This document shows, piece by piece, positions 25,141 through 36,845 of a DNA stretch of 64,000 nt; position 1 is the first letter of the stretch; the number at the start of each line of letters is the position of its first letter. The stretch spans positions 124,001 to 188,000 of the forward strand of contig WIXG01000003.1 of the NCBI GenBank assembly GCA_009869945.1, read 5' to 3'. The position numbers and the translations under genes are program-made. Below the pieces are notes generated by a model. That model was not told the DNA's origin, made no database searches, and was given only the letters and a program-made list of their open reading frames with translations. This DNA is from Mesaphorura yosii. Taxonomy: Eukaryota > Arthropoda > Collembola > Poduromorpha > Tullbergiidae.

Positions 25141-26737
25141 TCACAGCTCAGTGTGCTCGTACTCAGGTTTAGGTTGCACATCTACAAAAACGAAATTTCC
25201 GATGAGTGAAAGCAAAAACAGAAAGAAAACACTTGTTTTCTTGCATTAAGGCAGCTTACCGAAAGACTTGGCTTGCGTCATTGCGTCAATGTAATGCAAA
25301 AATGCTCCCTTCCTGTGTCTTGGTAAAATATTTCTTGTGATTTGATGAACAACGTCGTCTCGTTCGGAAATGTGTTTGAAAAATGCTTGCTTATAATAGT
25401 CAACAGTTTCCTGTACAAGCACAAAATAGAAGAGTCATTAACATAAGCGAATCTTCAATCTTCATTCAAATCCAAAGACGTCTGCTTACATGCACGGCTG
25501 TGTTTATATCCGTGGGCATGAATCCCGTGCTCAATAATTTGGAAACGTCGACCCCTCCTCTTGTCACGGAAGGAAACAGGTTAAATGCTCTTTCCGACCC
25601 GCTGTAATCGTATTCTACTTCATTGGGCACAATTTTAGCTCCGTCCGGTCCAAAGCGTTCAGGCCTGACAATAGGCTTTAGTCTATTGAGAAATTCTTCG
25701 AGCGTCAGCTGAAACTCAAAGCCAACATTATAGACCTCGTTCGTAACACCCTTGTCAATTAAGTGAAGAATAGCTCGGACGACGTCTTTCACGTATACGT
25801 ACGACGTTTTCAGGTTGCGGACGGATGGTGGGACAAAAATTGGAACCTGCGATAAGAAAACGAATAACATTAGATTGATTTCACGACTAGCAATTCAATC
25901 TTGAAATTCATGGCTCAAGCATACCTTAATGAAATCATAAAGCTGTAGCCACATGACATAGATCCATGTTCTATCTGTATTGTCTCTCGGCCCGAAGACG
26001 TCCGGAAGTCGTACAATCAGGTAATTGGTAGGAAACTCACTGGTGCTTTGTGTTACAATACTCTGCGCAAAAGGCCGAGACTAAACCTATCTCTGTTTTT
26101 GATTTGATCCATGAATTTCTATTACCTCTTCGGCTTCCAATTTCTCATGCCCATATTCGTCAAGTTCATTCAGCCTATCTCTCTCATCCTCATCATCCGG
26201 TCTGACCGCATCCACTTCTCGACTCCGGCCCCCATTTTCTTTGGATCTGTCCACACAAACTTCGTACACCGAATCGGTGCTGATGTATATATACAGCTCC
26301 GTCTTGTTTACGAGTAGCTCCAATGCTTCCGCTACCACGTTCGGTTTGTACCCGCTGAAATCGAAGACGTACTTAAATCGCTCCGTTTCTTGCACCACCG
26401 TCATTAACTCCGTGCAGTAGTCGAGGTCTGAGTTTTCTCGGTCACAGGGCAGGTGAGTTACGTGCGGCTGGATCCTCTCGGCGCTGTCATAATACCAATT
26501 TCCACGGGAAACGAGGTACAGCGTGTACTTGCCGGTTTGTATCAGGCTGTGCACCAATTCTGAACCAATGAAGCCATTTCCACCAAATACAAGCACTCGC
26601 TGCCGGTCACTGGTGGAGCCTGGTGATGAGAGGTCAAGGTCAATGGTGGGGCTCGGACTGATGGTTGACATTGTAACGGTGACATGAAGCCCTACGACAA
26701 GGAGACACAGGCACTGTAAACAATACACGTTCTGCAT
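25141..26737 (-). CDS. Secretory-pathway NAD-dependent epimerase/dehydratase-like SDR
   Basis: An extended short-chain dehydrogenase/reductase of unknown substrate. Five exons (26126-26737, 25925-26062, 25490-25846, 25260-25410, 25141-25181) join in frame to give 432 residues. A hydrophobic N-terminus (MQNVYCLQCLCLLVVGLHV) looks like a signal peptide or anchor. The nucleotide-binding motif is VFGGNGFIGSE near residue 50, in place of the usual TGxxGxxG. The active site looks complete: YISTDSVYE supplies Ser/Thr and YGHEK the Tyr and Lys. RLPDVFGPRDN and VYVKDVVRAIL are typical of sugar-nucleotide epimerases. The C-terminal 50 or so residues are outside the core fold. An upstream exon at 27183-27235 could add 18 codons in frame through a 444-bp intron, which would bury the signal peptide. 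I prefer the downstream start because it begins with the hydrophobic segment. Confidence 0.85.
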
Positions 26738-26738
26738 T

Positions 26739-28454
26739 CTAATATTGCCGCTTGTTCACATTCACATGCTATAAAAATTAATTAATTAGGTGCATGCTAA
26801 TTGAAGCCTTTTTAAATTCTACTTAAATCTTGCCTGCCTGATTGACTACAACAGAGAAGAGCAAAACAGATGCGCGCATGCCTGCCAAGAAAATTTCAAG
26901 TTCAAGGTTGATTTAACAAATTCATTGAACTTTTTTGATAGCTTCAACCGGCAATAACACAACATTGACTGAACCTCTTTGTGAAGATATCCCATGTAGT
27001 AAACATCACATGCATTATACTCGTATTTTACGTTAAGATCACCGAGTCGTCTCTTAAAATAGCCTGGCATTTTTTGTGACAGCGCAACATCAGAACCAGA
27101 AGCTGGCTTAAAGTGTGAAGCAGAGTTTCCAAATTTTGCGAAACGCAATGAAGATGAGATAACAATGTTAAATCAGGCTTACCTTGCAACAGCTTCAGGC
27201 GAAATCAGTTTTTGTGCCTCTTCGCCCACATGCATCCTATCCGTACTGTAATATACTTCACTGCACTTAGTTAGAATTACAAAAATTTGAACATCAAAAG
27301 GCGCTCTGCCAAACAGGTAAACAATAACAGGTGTATGGACGAAAGTGAGAGTGAGATGAGAGTATTTTTAGAATTTGCAGTGTGAAATGACGCTTGAGAC
27401 TGTGCGTGGCGACGAATTTGAGATTTGACAGTCCATTCGTTAATTCATTCAGTTACATTGACTAATTGAGACCGGCATTCACGATCATGTGCCCTCACGT
27501 TTAGTTTAGTACAGAAATCAAGACGCGGGCAAGATTTTCAATGTTGTTTTGTCGGTTCTTGCCAGGATTCGGATTACGGGTACGAGTCCGACGTTCGTGT
27601 GAGCTTGAGTGCACATGGCTGGCATGGTTTTAACCGTGCGAAGAGCGTAAAGCCTGGGCTATCATACAACTTACTACGGAAATCTGCCTATACAGTGTGC
27701 AAATTACGAACTCTTCAATGCTCCTCGGAAGGCGCCAGATTAGAATAGCATTCACGGGTAGAGCCTGAGCGGTTCGATTCGTAGTTTGTGGCTCGTGGCT
27801 TATGGTTTGGTTTGGGTTTAGTTGTAGAAGATTTGACGACGTGCGCTAGCACTAGCAATTTAGCAAGCTGCAAGCCTTTCACCGTGGTGGTGGTTTGGCT
27901 CGACGCACTCTGCACGCTGTCGCTGTCTCCGTTGAACTCTTGGCGAAGTCAGACGTAAACGCAGACCAATTTTACAAGTTTACTCAGAGTCAAAGTCAAT
28001 ATGCTCAGTAACGACTGGGCAATCGTTCAACTTCAACACGCAGTTATCTTAATTCTTGTGCACAAGTCGTAGCCCGGCATAATACTTAATCCAATTTCGT
28101 TAAAAACGTGACTGCACTTGTCCTTTCCCATAATCTTTGTGTTGGAGAATCCTGAGCATTATTTACTTTGTGTGTATTGCCACGAGTATTTTTATCGTGC
28201 AGTTGTCCACTTCAGTTCAGTTGAGTAGTTTAGTGTAGGTCATTCCTTTATTGGCACCGTCCTCCACAACACCGCTCCATAAAACTGATTAGCCAAACCT
28301 TCTGCTTTCGTGTTATCTGGTGCAAGTGCAACCCATCGCATTGATTACGGCAATCAAATCAGTATTAACATCCAGCTACAGTTTATTTAGCTTGTTTAAA
28401 TTCAAATTCAAAACGCAACTATTTTCCATATTTACACTGAAGAAAGGCAAGAAA
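26739..28454. other. Divergent intergenic region between the SDR gene and UCKL1
   Basis: Apart from the possible SDR first exon at 27183-27235, no coding exon was recognised. The reverse-strand open frame at 26846-27148 starts with TTG rather than ATG, has no recognisable domain and lies in the proposed SDR intron. The region should hold the promoters of both genes. Confidence 0.4.
27183..27235 (-). other. Possible alternative first exon of the SDR gene
   Basis: On the minus strand an ATG opens a short frame beginning MHVGEEAQKL and ending at a strong donor (GCAAG|GTAAGC). Joining it to the acceptor just before 26738 adds 18 codons in frame to the SDR protein. It may equally be a 5' UTR exon with an incidental frame. 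Confidence 0.35.
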
Positions 28455-31400
28455 ATGGCATCCGTAACTGCAACTGCAACGGTACCGCCAAAGCCGAAGG
28501 AGACATTGGCCAAGGCAAAATCCGCGACGGTCGTCGTAGTTGATGATCCGCCAAGTTCAGCCAGCTCGGAGAGGTAGACGAGACGTCTTTTTTTTTTATC
28601 TACTATTGATCAATATCAGTTATTGGTATAATTGTTTACGAGCTACGCTTCGGATTTATGAATTTTTAACCAGGAAGCTTAACAGACACATAAAGCTAAC
28701 GAGTTACTCTGAAAAGACATTGACGTCAACGTTGGCACGAATTATTTATGAGACACAGGAGCAGGTTGTTAATTCACGATTGAGACCTGCACGAACATGT
28801 TCGTAGGTTAATGTTGCCTCGCCCGGCTATCCCAACTTGTAATTTTGTAAAGTGTCGACCTGCTACCTGCTTGCATAAAAGACAATGCCATGCAAAACAA
28901 TTTATTCGGCTTCGTCTTTGATGTAGCGACGTCTTTCCGGAAACCGAGTACGCGGCGAACGGAAGCGGATCGGGTGACGAGACCGAAGTGATTGGAGACT
29001 CGGAACACGACCACCGCGGGCCGAGTGTTGCTGGTACGGACAAGTTACTCCTGTTGCTTGCATTTGCGCCGCGTGAATAGTTACTTGTACCCATAATTTA
29101 TGTGAATGCGTTTCGGGCTAAACCAGGCGCTGAGGGCATTTTGCTTGCAAGGCAATTTATCTCGCGCAATGAGCGTGTGAGCGTGCCCTCCTTCGCATCT
29201 TTAATGAAAGCGCAGTTCTTGAATATTTTTTGAAATTATGAAACGAACTCCAAAGTTCTCACACGTTATGACACTTCTTTATGGCAGCACGGCAGTAGTT
29301 AAGATGAAATGATTCCAGCTAAACCACCATAAATTACAAATACGTACAAATCAAATCTGTTCAGGCATTTCAATAAATTAAGTTAATCCGCATTCGCAAT
29401 TGCTCAAAATGGCTCAATTACATCATCAGACCCGAATTTTGCTTGTGCAATTAGTGCGATATCATAGCATTGCTTTCTGCAAGGCATTCCCGTTTCATTG
29501 CGATTTCCATTGGCTGCCAACAGGATCAAATCCAAAATCTCCAAAGTCAACCAAGCGTCAGCGCACCATCTCAACATCCGGCAAGAATCACGGCGATCCA
29601 ATCCTGAGAACTCTGACCCGGACCATTTACACGGCTGGCCGCCCACCATGGTACAATTGCGATGGGCAGTACATCGAGCCGCTCGTCATCGGTAAGTTTC
29701 TTGTGTAAATTGTCGTAAATTCAGTTTAAGCTTAACGATACAGCAGACGGAAGGCCAATAAGGCATAAGTGGCGAGTTGTGTGTGTCACGTTCCACTTGA
29801 AATAGAATTCCTTGGAATTTTATTTGTTTCATTGTTTCAACTGTATTTAAGTTCTTGTTAAAACGTTTAGACTTTACTCTCTGTGTAGTTTAGCTAAGCA
29901 TTTGTCGATTCGACAAAAATGATGGATTAGGTAGCATTTCCGTTCATTGTTTGCTGACGCTGACAAGTCTCACGCTTCGGTTGATAAAATTAGTTGGGCT
30001 CCAGCTCAAGTTCTAATTTTAATAAAGTCTTAGCCATGAACACGTACACATTATTTTGATGTCTGCTTCTCGTCCATTACGCATACTCACTCACTCACAG
30101 CGATTACGACGATAGCATCAAAATCAACAAAATCTTATCTTCAGGCTTCAGCTCAGTGCAGAAGGCCGGATGTCATAATGTCATGACCATGATGAACTAG
30201 AACAGTTTGGTTTGACTAGTTTGATGAGAAGGGGCTCGTAAAGCTGAATTAATTCTTTAAATAATTCACTGATAAATGAAATAATGATAATTATGTTGGC
30301 ACATCGCTAACAGTGACGTCTGGTAATTTGTAAGAATACGAAGGCTTATGAAAGCCTGACAGTAATAAAATTTAATAGAATGCGGTATGCGACATGCCGG
30401 CTTCAGCATGAGCTCATGGCGCACCGCACTTCTCATGAATTCTTGAGGTTGAAACTGTGCCTCCAAGAAATTAGGGCTCATGTTTTTGAATTAGCGAGAA
30501 ACCTACCAGACGGCAAAGTGTGACATAAGGATTCAGACTTGTCGGCCCATAGTTATAATTTTTCGTTTTTGTTACTGCAGGAATTACTGGTGGATCTGCA
30601 TCTGGAAAAACTACGGTCGCGGAGAGCGTCATAAAGCAGCTGTCGATGCCGTGGGTTACTCATCTGTCAATGGATGCCTTTTACAAGGTTATTATCTTAG
30701 ATTCTACTCCATATCATGATTTTTGATTCCACATAGCGCAGTGAATTGCTTGATTCATGGAAATGAAGACCGCTTAACTGCTTATATAACACTTTACTTT
30801 ACTATGGTCGGATATTTTTCTTCTGTACTGAGCGACGAGGGCAGGAAAGGTCACACGCGAGACAGTCGCCAGTGTTGAATGTCTAATAAAATCGGCACTT
30901 GACAAAATAAGATAGCTTCTTTGTTTCATACAAAAAAGTAAAATTTTGCAGTCCAGTCAGTTTTTTTCCACGCAATGAACGCAATTGCGAAATGCATGAT
31001 TTATTTTTTTTCTTAATCTTGTCTCGTAAAATTTTCTCCTAAGTGTTATGAAAGCGATTGATTCTCGAGGTTATTCACATCCCATGCTAAAAATGCATAC
31101 ACGCACGCTATAATTAACCAGCGTTTGTTCTTATCTTTTCGTTAAGGTTCTGAATCAGGAGCAGCATGAAAAGGCACACAGGAACGAATATAATTTTGAC
31201 CATCCTGATGCTTTCGATTTTGAGCTACTGGCTGAAACTCTGCGTCGGCTCCGCGATGGAAAGAAGGTTGACGTTCCCTTGTACGATTTTGTGACTCATC
31301 GACGAGAAAAAAGAACAGTACGTTATAAATTCGTTGATTTACGACCCAAAAGGGCGAAAAGTGACTAGAACCTTATAATGATTGTCTCATTGTTCTAGAA

Positions 31401-33112
31401 AACAATGTACGGGGCCAATGTCATCATTTTTGAGGGAATCATGGCGTTCCACAATCCTGAAGTTCGAAAGGTAAAGCCAATTGAAGCAATTGCTGCTTTT
31501 GATGGCAGCATAATTGTTTAAGCAATTTAATTATGCCAACATTTTATACAGCTTTTAGACATCAAAGTTTTTGTGGACACTGACGCGGACAACCGACTGG
31601 CTCGTCGGCTTCGCCGTGACATAAGTGAACGTGGTCGAGATCTGAAAGGAGTCCTGAAGCAGTACACTGACTTCGTGAAGCCGGCCTTTGATTTTTACAT
31701 CGCTCCGCAGGTAATAAAGTCCCACTATTCTCAGCGTGCCCCGTGAACTAACGATCGAATATGATTCCTATTGTTTAGATGGCACATGCAGATCTGATTG
31801 TTCCTCGGGGAGGCGCTAACGACGTTGCTGTAAATCTCATTGTCATGCACGTCCTTGGACAGCTGCAGGCTGTAAGCAGAATATTTTCTCTCGGACTTCC
31901 TGGCGAAAAGATCTGATTTAACTCAATTCTCTGCAGAGAGGCCTCAAAATTAGAGAAAAATTGGCGGAATGGACTCCAAATGGAACCAAAGTGAATCCTG
32001 ACTCGTTGTTCATGTTGCCCACCACAAGACAAGTATATATGATTCTATTATGAGCTTAAGTTCTTCAGACAAGACTTTAATTAATGGAATCCTTCAGATT
32101 TTTGGACTTCATACTATCATCCGAGATGCTAAAACTCAACGTGACGAGTTTGTATTCTACTCGAAAAGACTGATGCGCCTACTGATTGAGCACGCGCTCA
32201 GTCTGCTTCCCTTCAAGGTAAGAATCACACGGTGATTAAAGTTTTTCCAGTTCTAATTAAGCACAAATGAAACGAATTCAATTGGATAGGACGTAATTGT
32301 GGAAACTCCACAAAACTTTTTCTACGATGGGAAAAAGTTGGGCACAAATAAGATCTGTGGAGTGTCAATTCTCAGGGCCGGTAAGGACTTTCATATTTTA
32401 CTAAGATCGTGGGGACTGACCTAAGTTGACATTTTGCTGGTTTATCTGATTTGTGATAAGGTGAAACAATGGAGCAGGCACTCAGCGAAGTGTGCATTGA
32501 CATTCGCATTGGAAAAATTCTCATTCAAACGGTAAGCAAAGGTTCACTTCAATTACCAGCTCGTCCATTGCCTTACGGAAACGGAACTTCCATCTACCAT
32601 GTCTCTTGTTTGTCCAGAATGACAGCACCGGCGAACCGGAACTTTATTATCTTCGTCTTCCACGTGACATTGCAGACTATCACATCATGCTTATGGACGC
32701 TGCAGTAGCTACTGGAGCAGGTAGGAAATGCCGACGTACAAATTGGTTAATATCGCTTGTACATTCGCTTGAAGTTGCATCTTCGACAATATTTCAGCTG
32801 CGATGATGGCAATCCGCATATTGTTGGACCACGACGTTCCGGAGGAGAACATCATGTTCCTCTCGTTGCTGATGGCCGAAAGCGGTACTTGTTTAGCGGT
32901 CTTTTGCAATTGTGAACGATACTTTCCTATTTCGTCCCTCATTCCTGATTATTTTGATCGTAGGTGTTCACTCGATTGCCTACGCCTTTCCGAAAGTGAA
33001 AATTGTCACAACGGCAGTTGATCCGGAGATCAACGAAAAATTCTACGTGATTCCTGGCATCGGAAACTTTGGAGATCGCTACTTCGGAACCGAGCCGTGC
33101 CAATACTTTTAG
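28455..33112 (+). CDS. UCKL1: Uridine-cytidine kinase-like 1
   Basis: Predicted to phosphorylate uridine and cytidine (pyrimidine salvage) with its N-terminal kinase domain; the C-terminus is a UPRT-like domain. Fifteen exons (28455-28573, 28927-29033, 29524-29691, 30581-30687, 31147-31317, 31399-31470, 31552-31710, 31779-31871, 31937-32032, 32098-32217, 32290-32380, 32461-32531, 32618-32720, 32798-32884, 32964-33112) all join in frame and give 570 residues; human has about 548. The P-loop GGSASGKTT, the LSMDAFYK and [14 protein letters not shown] blocks and [13 protein letters not shown] define the kinase. In the UPRT-like half [15 protein letters not shown] is well kept, but the PRPP loop reads [15 protein letters not shown], so phosphoribosyl transfer is doubtful, as in vertebrate UCKL1. 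The protein ends soon after [13 protein letters not shown]. The first 75 residues are low complexity. Confidence 0.97.
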
Positions 33113-33185
33113 TCAATCGACCAACAGAGACAGGGCAACTTAAAATACGCATGCTACGTTCTATGTGCTAACAGATGCTTACATT

Positions 33186-33191
33186 TTTATT
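33186..33191 (-). terminator. Poly(A) signal of CDKAL1
   Basis: Plus-strand TTTATT reads AATAAA on the minus strand, about 140 bp beyond the CDKAL1 stop at 33329. Use of this site would make the CDKAL1 3' end overlap that of UCKL1. Confidence 0.45.
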
Positions 33192-33215
33192 TATGTTTTA
33201 TACTCGTTGTTGTGA

Positions 33216-33221
33216 AATAAA
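33216..33221 (+). terminator. Poly(A) signal of UCKL1
   Basis: AATAAA about 105 bp after the UCKL1 stop codon at 33112. Confidence 0.6.
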
Positions 33222-33328
33222 GTTTTATGATTATGCCAAGCTGACTTGGTGAGACGGCACAAAAATATCGTTGTAAATGACTTTGAGCTGCTGCGGTTCA
33301 GTAATCTTTTAATTCTCAGATATAAATT

Positions 33329-35523
33329 TTATAAACCCTTAACGTATTTAACTAAAATGGCAACAACTGCGATGCAAAATGATAGCATCAGGCACTTAAT
33401 CGCTAAATTCGTCAGTCGGCCGTCGTCAATAATTTCTCCCGTCATGCTATGCTTGCAAACTGAGACGATCTTCACTCTGACTTGCTTGCCCATTATTGAC
33501 TCACGTTTTTCAACTAGAACCTGAAACCAACCAAACCACAGTCATTCCAGCGAATGTTCGACCGACATGCGTGAAGCTGTAACGGATTACGAACCTGTTC
33601 GTAGAATTTGTTGTGCCCGACATAGTAGTTTTTGTCATGAGAAATTTCGGTGACCAGAATGTCGTAAATCTGGCCGATCCGGGCCTCGTAAGGGAGGTAC
33701 GAGTTAAATAGTTCGCTGAGCTGCTTCGTTCTTTGTTTAACCTGCGTTTAAGTTAATCTGGTTAATGATCCAGTAGGATTATGCAAATTGGTGGTGTATT
33801 AAATGGAATGCAAGGGGCATACCTCAGCAGTGTCAATTCGCTTCATTCGCGCTGCCACCGTACCTGATCTTGGGTAGAATTGATTTATGAATAGCACCTT
33901 GAACTTGTTTTTCTCGCATAATGAGATCGTTTGTTCAAAATCTTCTCTTGTTTCAGTCGGGAATCCACAAATGATATCAGTCGCTATTGTGCAGTTTGGA
34001 ATTCTACGAAACGAAACGGCACATGAAGTATATTCTTTGTGTAGAAACCTCCCGTGTCTTGTATCATATACCTCCTCCTCAGAACATCAACCACTTTTTG
34101 GAAGTCTTCGATGCAGTACTCCCTCTTCATATCAGCAAGCACGCAGTCACTTCCGCTTTGCACGGGAACATGAAGAAATGAGTACACTCGTGGGTGCTCG
34201 AGTATTTCGGCAATTTCATCCAAATGGTTGAGGATGTAAGGAGGATTAGTCATGCCGACTCTAAGCATTGCATGTTCTGGTATCACTCGGATAAGATTTC
34301 TTAACAGTGAAACAATGTCCGTTCCTAAATCTATTCCGTAGGCACCAGTATCTTCAGAAGTCAGCCAAATCTCGCAGACTCCTTCCTCAAAAGCTTGCCT
34401 GGCACGATTGACTATTTCATCTGAAACGCAAAATCTTCGTCAGTATTTACACATTAACGGGAGAACAGAATTGTTTGCCATACCTTCTGGGTAGCTGGCG
34501 AGTTCTCCGCGTGCTAGTTTCGTTTTGCAGTACGTGCAATGATTCAGGCATCCTGTACTTATCGGTATGATTTCAATTAGTGGATTCTTTCTTATCTTCG
34601 GAAGACTCAAGTCAGAGCCGCCGAGTCTGACTCCATTAGATTTCTTCTTTCCCATCAGTCGAATTGAATTTCCTGCAAGTGATTCTTCAACAGCTCGCAC
34701 AACTTGGTCAATTTGCTGAACGCCAATGATACTGAATCCCTGCGAGAAAAAGATGCTTGGCTTTAGTATTACAAGAATTATTTGCTCAGTGAAGCTCACC
34801 TTTATGAAGTCAGATCTTTGGTCAGCTTGAGGAACACAGCCGGCGAGCACGACTTTCTTGTCTTGTTCTAATCCACTGTTTATGTAATTTTTAAAATGTT
34901 GTTCAGCAGGACCCTTGACGGTGCAACTGTTTAAGATCCACACATCTGCAGCCTTCTCGTCGCCTGAAATGCGTGTAACATTCATTAGTTGGTCCGCCGT
35001 ATCTAGCAATCTCAATCAGTAAAAAGCAGCTTACCAGTTATCTTAAATCCGTACGCACTCAACAAACCAGCCATGTACTGAAATATTAGAAAGACATGAC
35101 ATTCATTAAATTTACGCGTATTTGTGTTCCGACGTCGACGACACGATTGAGATAAGTATTCTAATACCTCAGTATCGGATGAATTGTGTGCACAGCCCCA
35201 TGTCTTCAGAAACACTGAATATGATGATGGCAGAAGGTCATTGGAGGCTCCAGAAGCATTATAGCTGTTGTCAATTTGGTCTCCAGGTAATCAAAATAAA
35301 GATCTTAACTTAAAAGGCCAGGACGGTTTGCACTTTGCGATTTACTCAAGTTACCTTTGTCCTTGACTGCATCATCAGTAGCAGTGGTCACCTGTTCTTT
35401 CCTCAATTTGCTATTAGAGGCCTTGCACTTGTGTATCTTGACTTTTGCGATAGCACTTTCCGATGCTTGATGTCCAATCTGTTCATTTGCAGTCGCGATG
35501 TCTTCAATGTCAAGCAACAACAT
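33329..35523 (-). CDS. CDKAL1: CDKAL1, tRNA-Lys(UUU) t6A37 methylthiotransferase
   Basis: A radical-SAM enzyme that converts t6A37 to ms2t6A37 in tRNA-Lys(UUU), tail-anchored in the ER. Nine exons (35355-35523, 35168-35280, 35035-35077, 34800-34963, 34484-34739, 34072-34420, 33823-34003, 33595-33741, 33329-33520) join in frame to give 537 residues; human has 579. The N-terminal cluster cysteines are in [21 protein letters not shown] and AGCVPQ. The radical SAM motif is [35 protein letters not shown] and [11 protein letters not shown] follow, then a TRAM-like region, and a hydrophobic tail ([15 protein letters not shown]) near the end serves as the anchor. For exon 4 I used the acceptor at 34964 because it gives the same spacing as the human protein. 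Exon 2 uses a modest acceptor (CTGGAG) that avoids an in-frame TGA. Confidence 0.96.
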
Positions 35524-36845
35524 TCTGACTATTAGACCAGCGACCAGCCGTCCAGGAGCAGATTGCAGTAAATAGAAAATTTATTGCGAGTCGAAGAACT
35601 CACCGACAGATACCTGCTAGCCTCAGCATTTTAAATACGAAACGAAGTGCAAAACTGCAGAATTGAAGCGAAACCGAAAGTGTTGCTACTTCCACTGAAA
35701 CATCGCGGCTTGGTGATGTCATTCTCCAATGCATGAATGTATGTCTCAACGAAATCAGTGTATCGCCTGTCACATTAAATTCTAAAGTTTGCTATGTTTT
35801 CTGCTCACGGTGCACGTTTCGGTGTTCCCCGTTTAAAATGGTCGTCTGTGGTTCATGCTTGCTGTGTTGAGAAACTCAGCAAATCTCAACACATAAACTG
35901 CATGGACGCAATTCAGAAATTGCGATTAATGATAGAAACGCAGCAAATCTCAACACATAAACTGTATGCGATTGATGATGGAAAAAGAAGGCAAATTGGC
36001 AAATTGGCAAATTCTGCTACACCATATTTCAGTGACCACCAGAGGAAACCTGACCTTGCTTTCCGATGTCCGATAAAATCAAGTTTCGAGTTTCGAATAG
36101 ACGATGCTGTCAGTGTGTGTGGTCTTCTCTTTAGTATGGAGTCTGTGAGTTCAATAATCCAAGATACAACTCAAACAATAGATTACACACGATTCGATCA
36201 AGTATCAAAAGTTAACATTTAACATAACTTTTACAAGAGATGCATGCGCGTGACGCGACCCTGATGAGATGTCGTCAGATTAATTCTTTGTCATTTGCAT
36301 TGCTATCTTTCAGTTGAAGATCACGACTTTTGCGATTGTGCAATACATTCTCGTTGTCGATCTTGAATCTATAGTAGAAATTTGCTTGAAACCAGAAGTA
36401 GACAAGCGTCAAACGAACAAAAGCGCGAGACGTATCTTTCAACAGCGATCTTGGATGAGCGACCGTGGCATCCACGCACGTTATCATTAAATCCACATTC
36501 GCAAAGCCGTCATCGAGATCGAGAAGTGTGAATTCGAGATGCAAATTTCGACTTCATTGTCTGGTGCTTAGAAGTTGACGTAATTCGAATTCCTGAATCA
36601 CCTCCGATTATCATGACACGACTTCCCTTGTCATCGCGAGTCACGATGTCGTAAAGTATTCAGCAATTAGCGAGAATTAAAATCCTACAAAGATTGAACC
36701 AAACCAAGACGAGTGTCGTTTGTCCTAAAAGTACGTTTTTTATTGACTTGGTATTCTCGCTGCGTAGACAAAAAATTATGATTGACAACTCATTGACAAA
36801 GGAGCCTCCGATTTAAAATTATACCTAATTAACATTAACAATGTA
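35524..36845. other. Spacer upstream of CDKAL1 with short direct repeats
   Basis: A single open frame at 35794-36222 on the plus strand (142 codons, ATG start) has no recognisable domain, and part of it consists of direct repeats, so I do not call it a gene. A 24-bp exact repeat lies at 35877-35900 and 35941-35964. Three head-to-tail copies of GCAAATTG-type sequence lie near 35991-36013. The rest is unremarkable. Confidence 0.4.
35877..35964. repeat. 24-bp direct repeat, two exact copies 64 bp apart
   Basis: The copies at 35877-35900 and 35941-35964 both begin CAGCAAATCTCAACACATAA and end ACTG. The sequence after copy 2 (GCGATTGATGATGG) also resembles the sequence just before it (GCGATTAATGATAG), which suggests a local duplication. 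Confidence 0.8.

Noticed and set aside
26846..27148. Reverse-strand open frame of 100 codons upstream of the SDR gene
   Set aside because: It starts with TTG, has no domain or homologue that I recognise, and lies within the proposed SDR 5' intron.
27760..27790. GGTTCGATTC sequence resembling a tRNA B box
   Set aside because: No A box at the right distance and no cloverleaf could be folded around it.
34964..35019. Longer CDKAL1 exon 4 from an upstream acceptor, adding about 17 residues
   Set aside because: The downstream acceptor (ATTTCAG at 34964) gives spacing equal to the human protein, so the extra residues look like intron.
35794..36222. Plus-strand open frame of 142 codons upstream of CDKAL1
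   Set aside because: It has an ATG but part of it is made of direct repeats, and no domain or signal peptide is visible. A chance frame is more likely.
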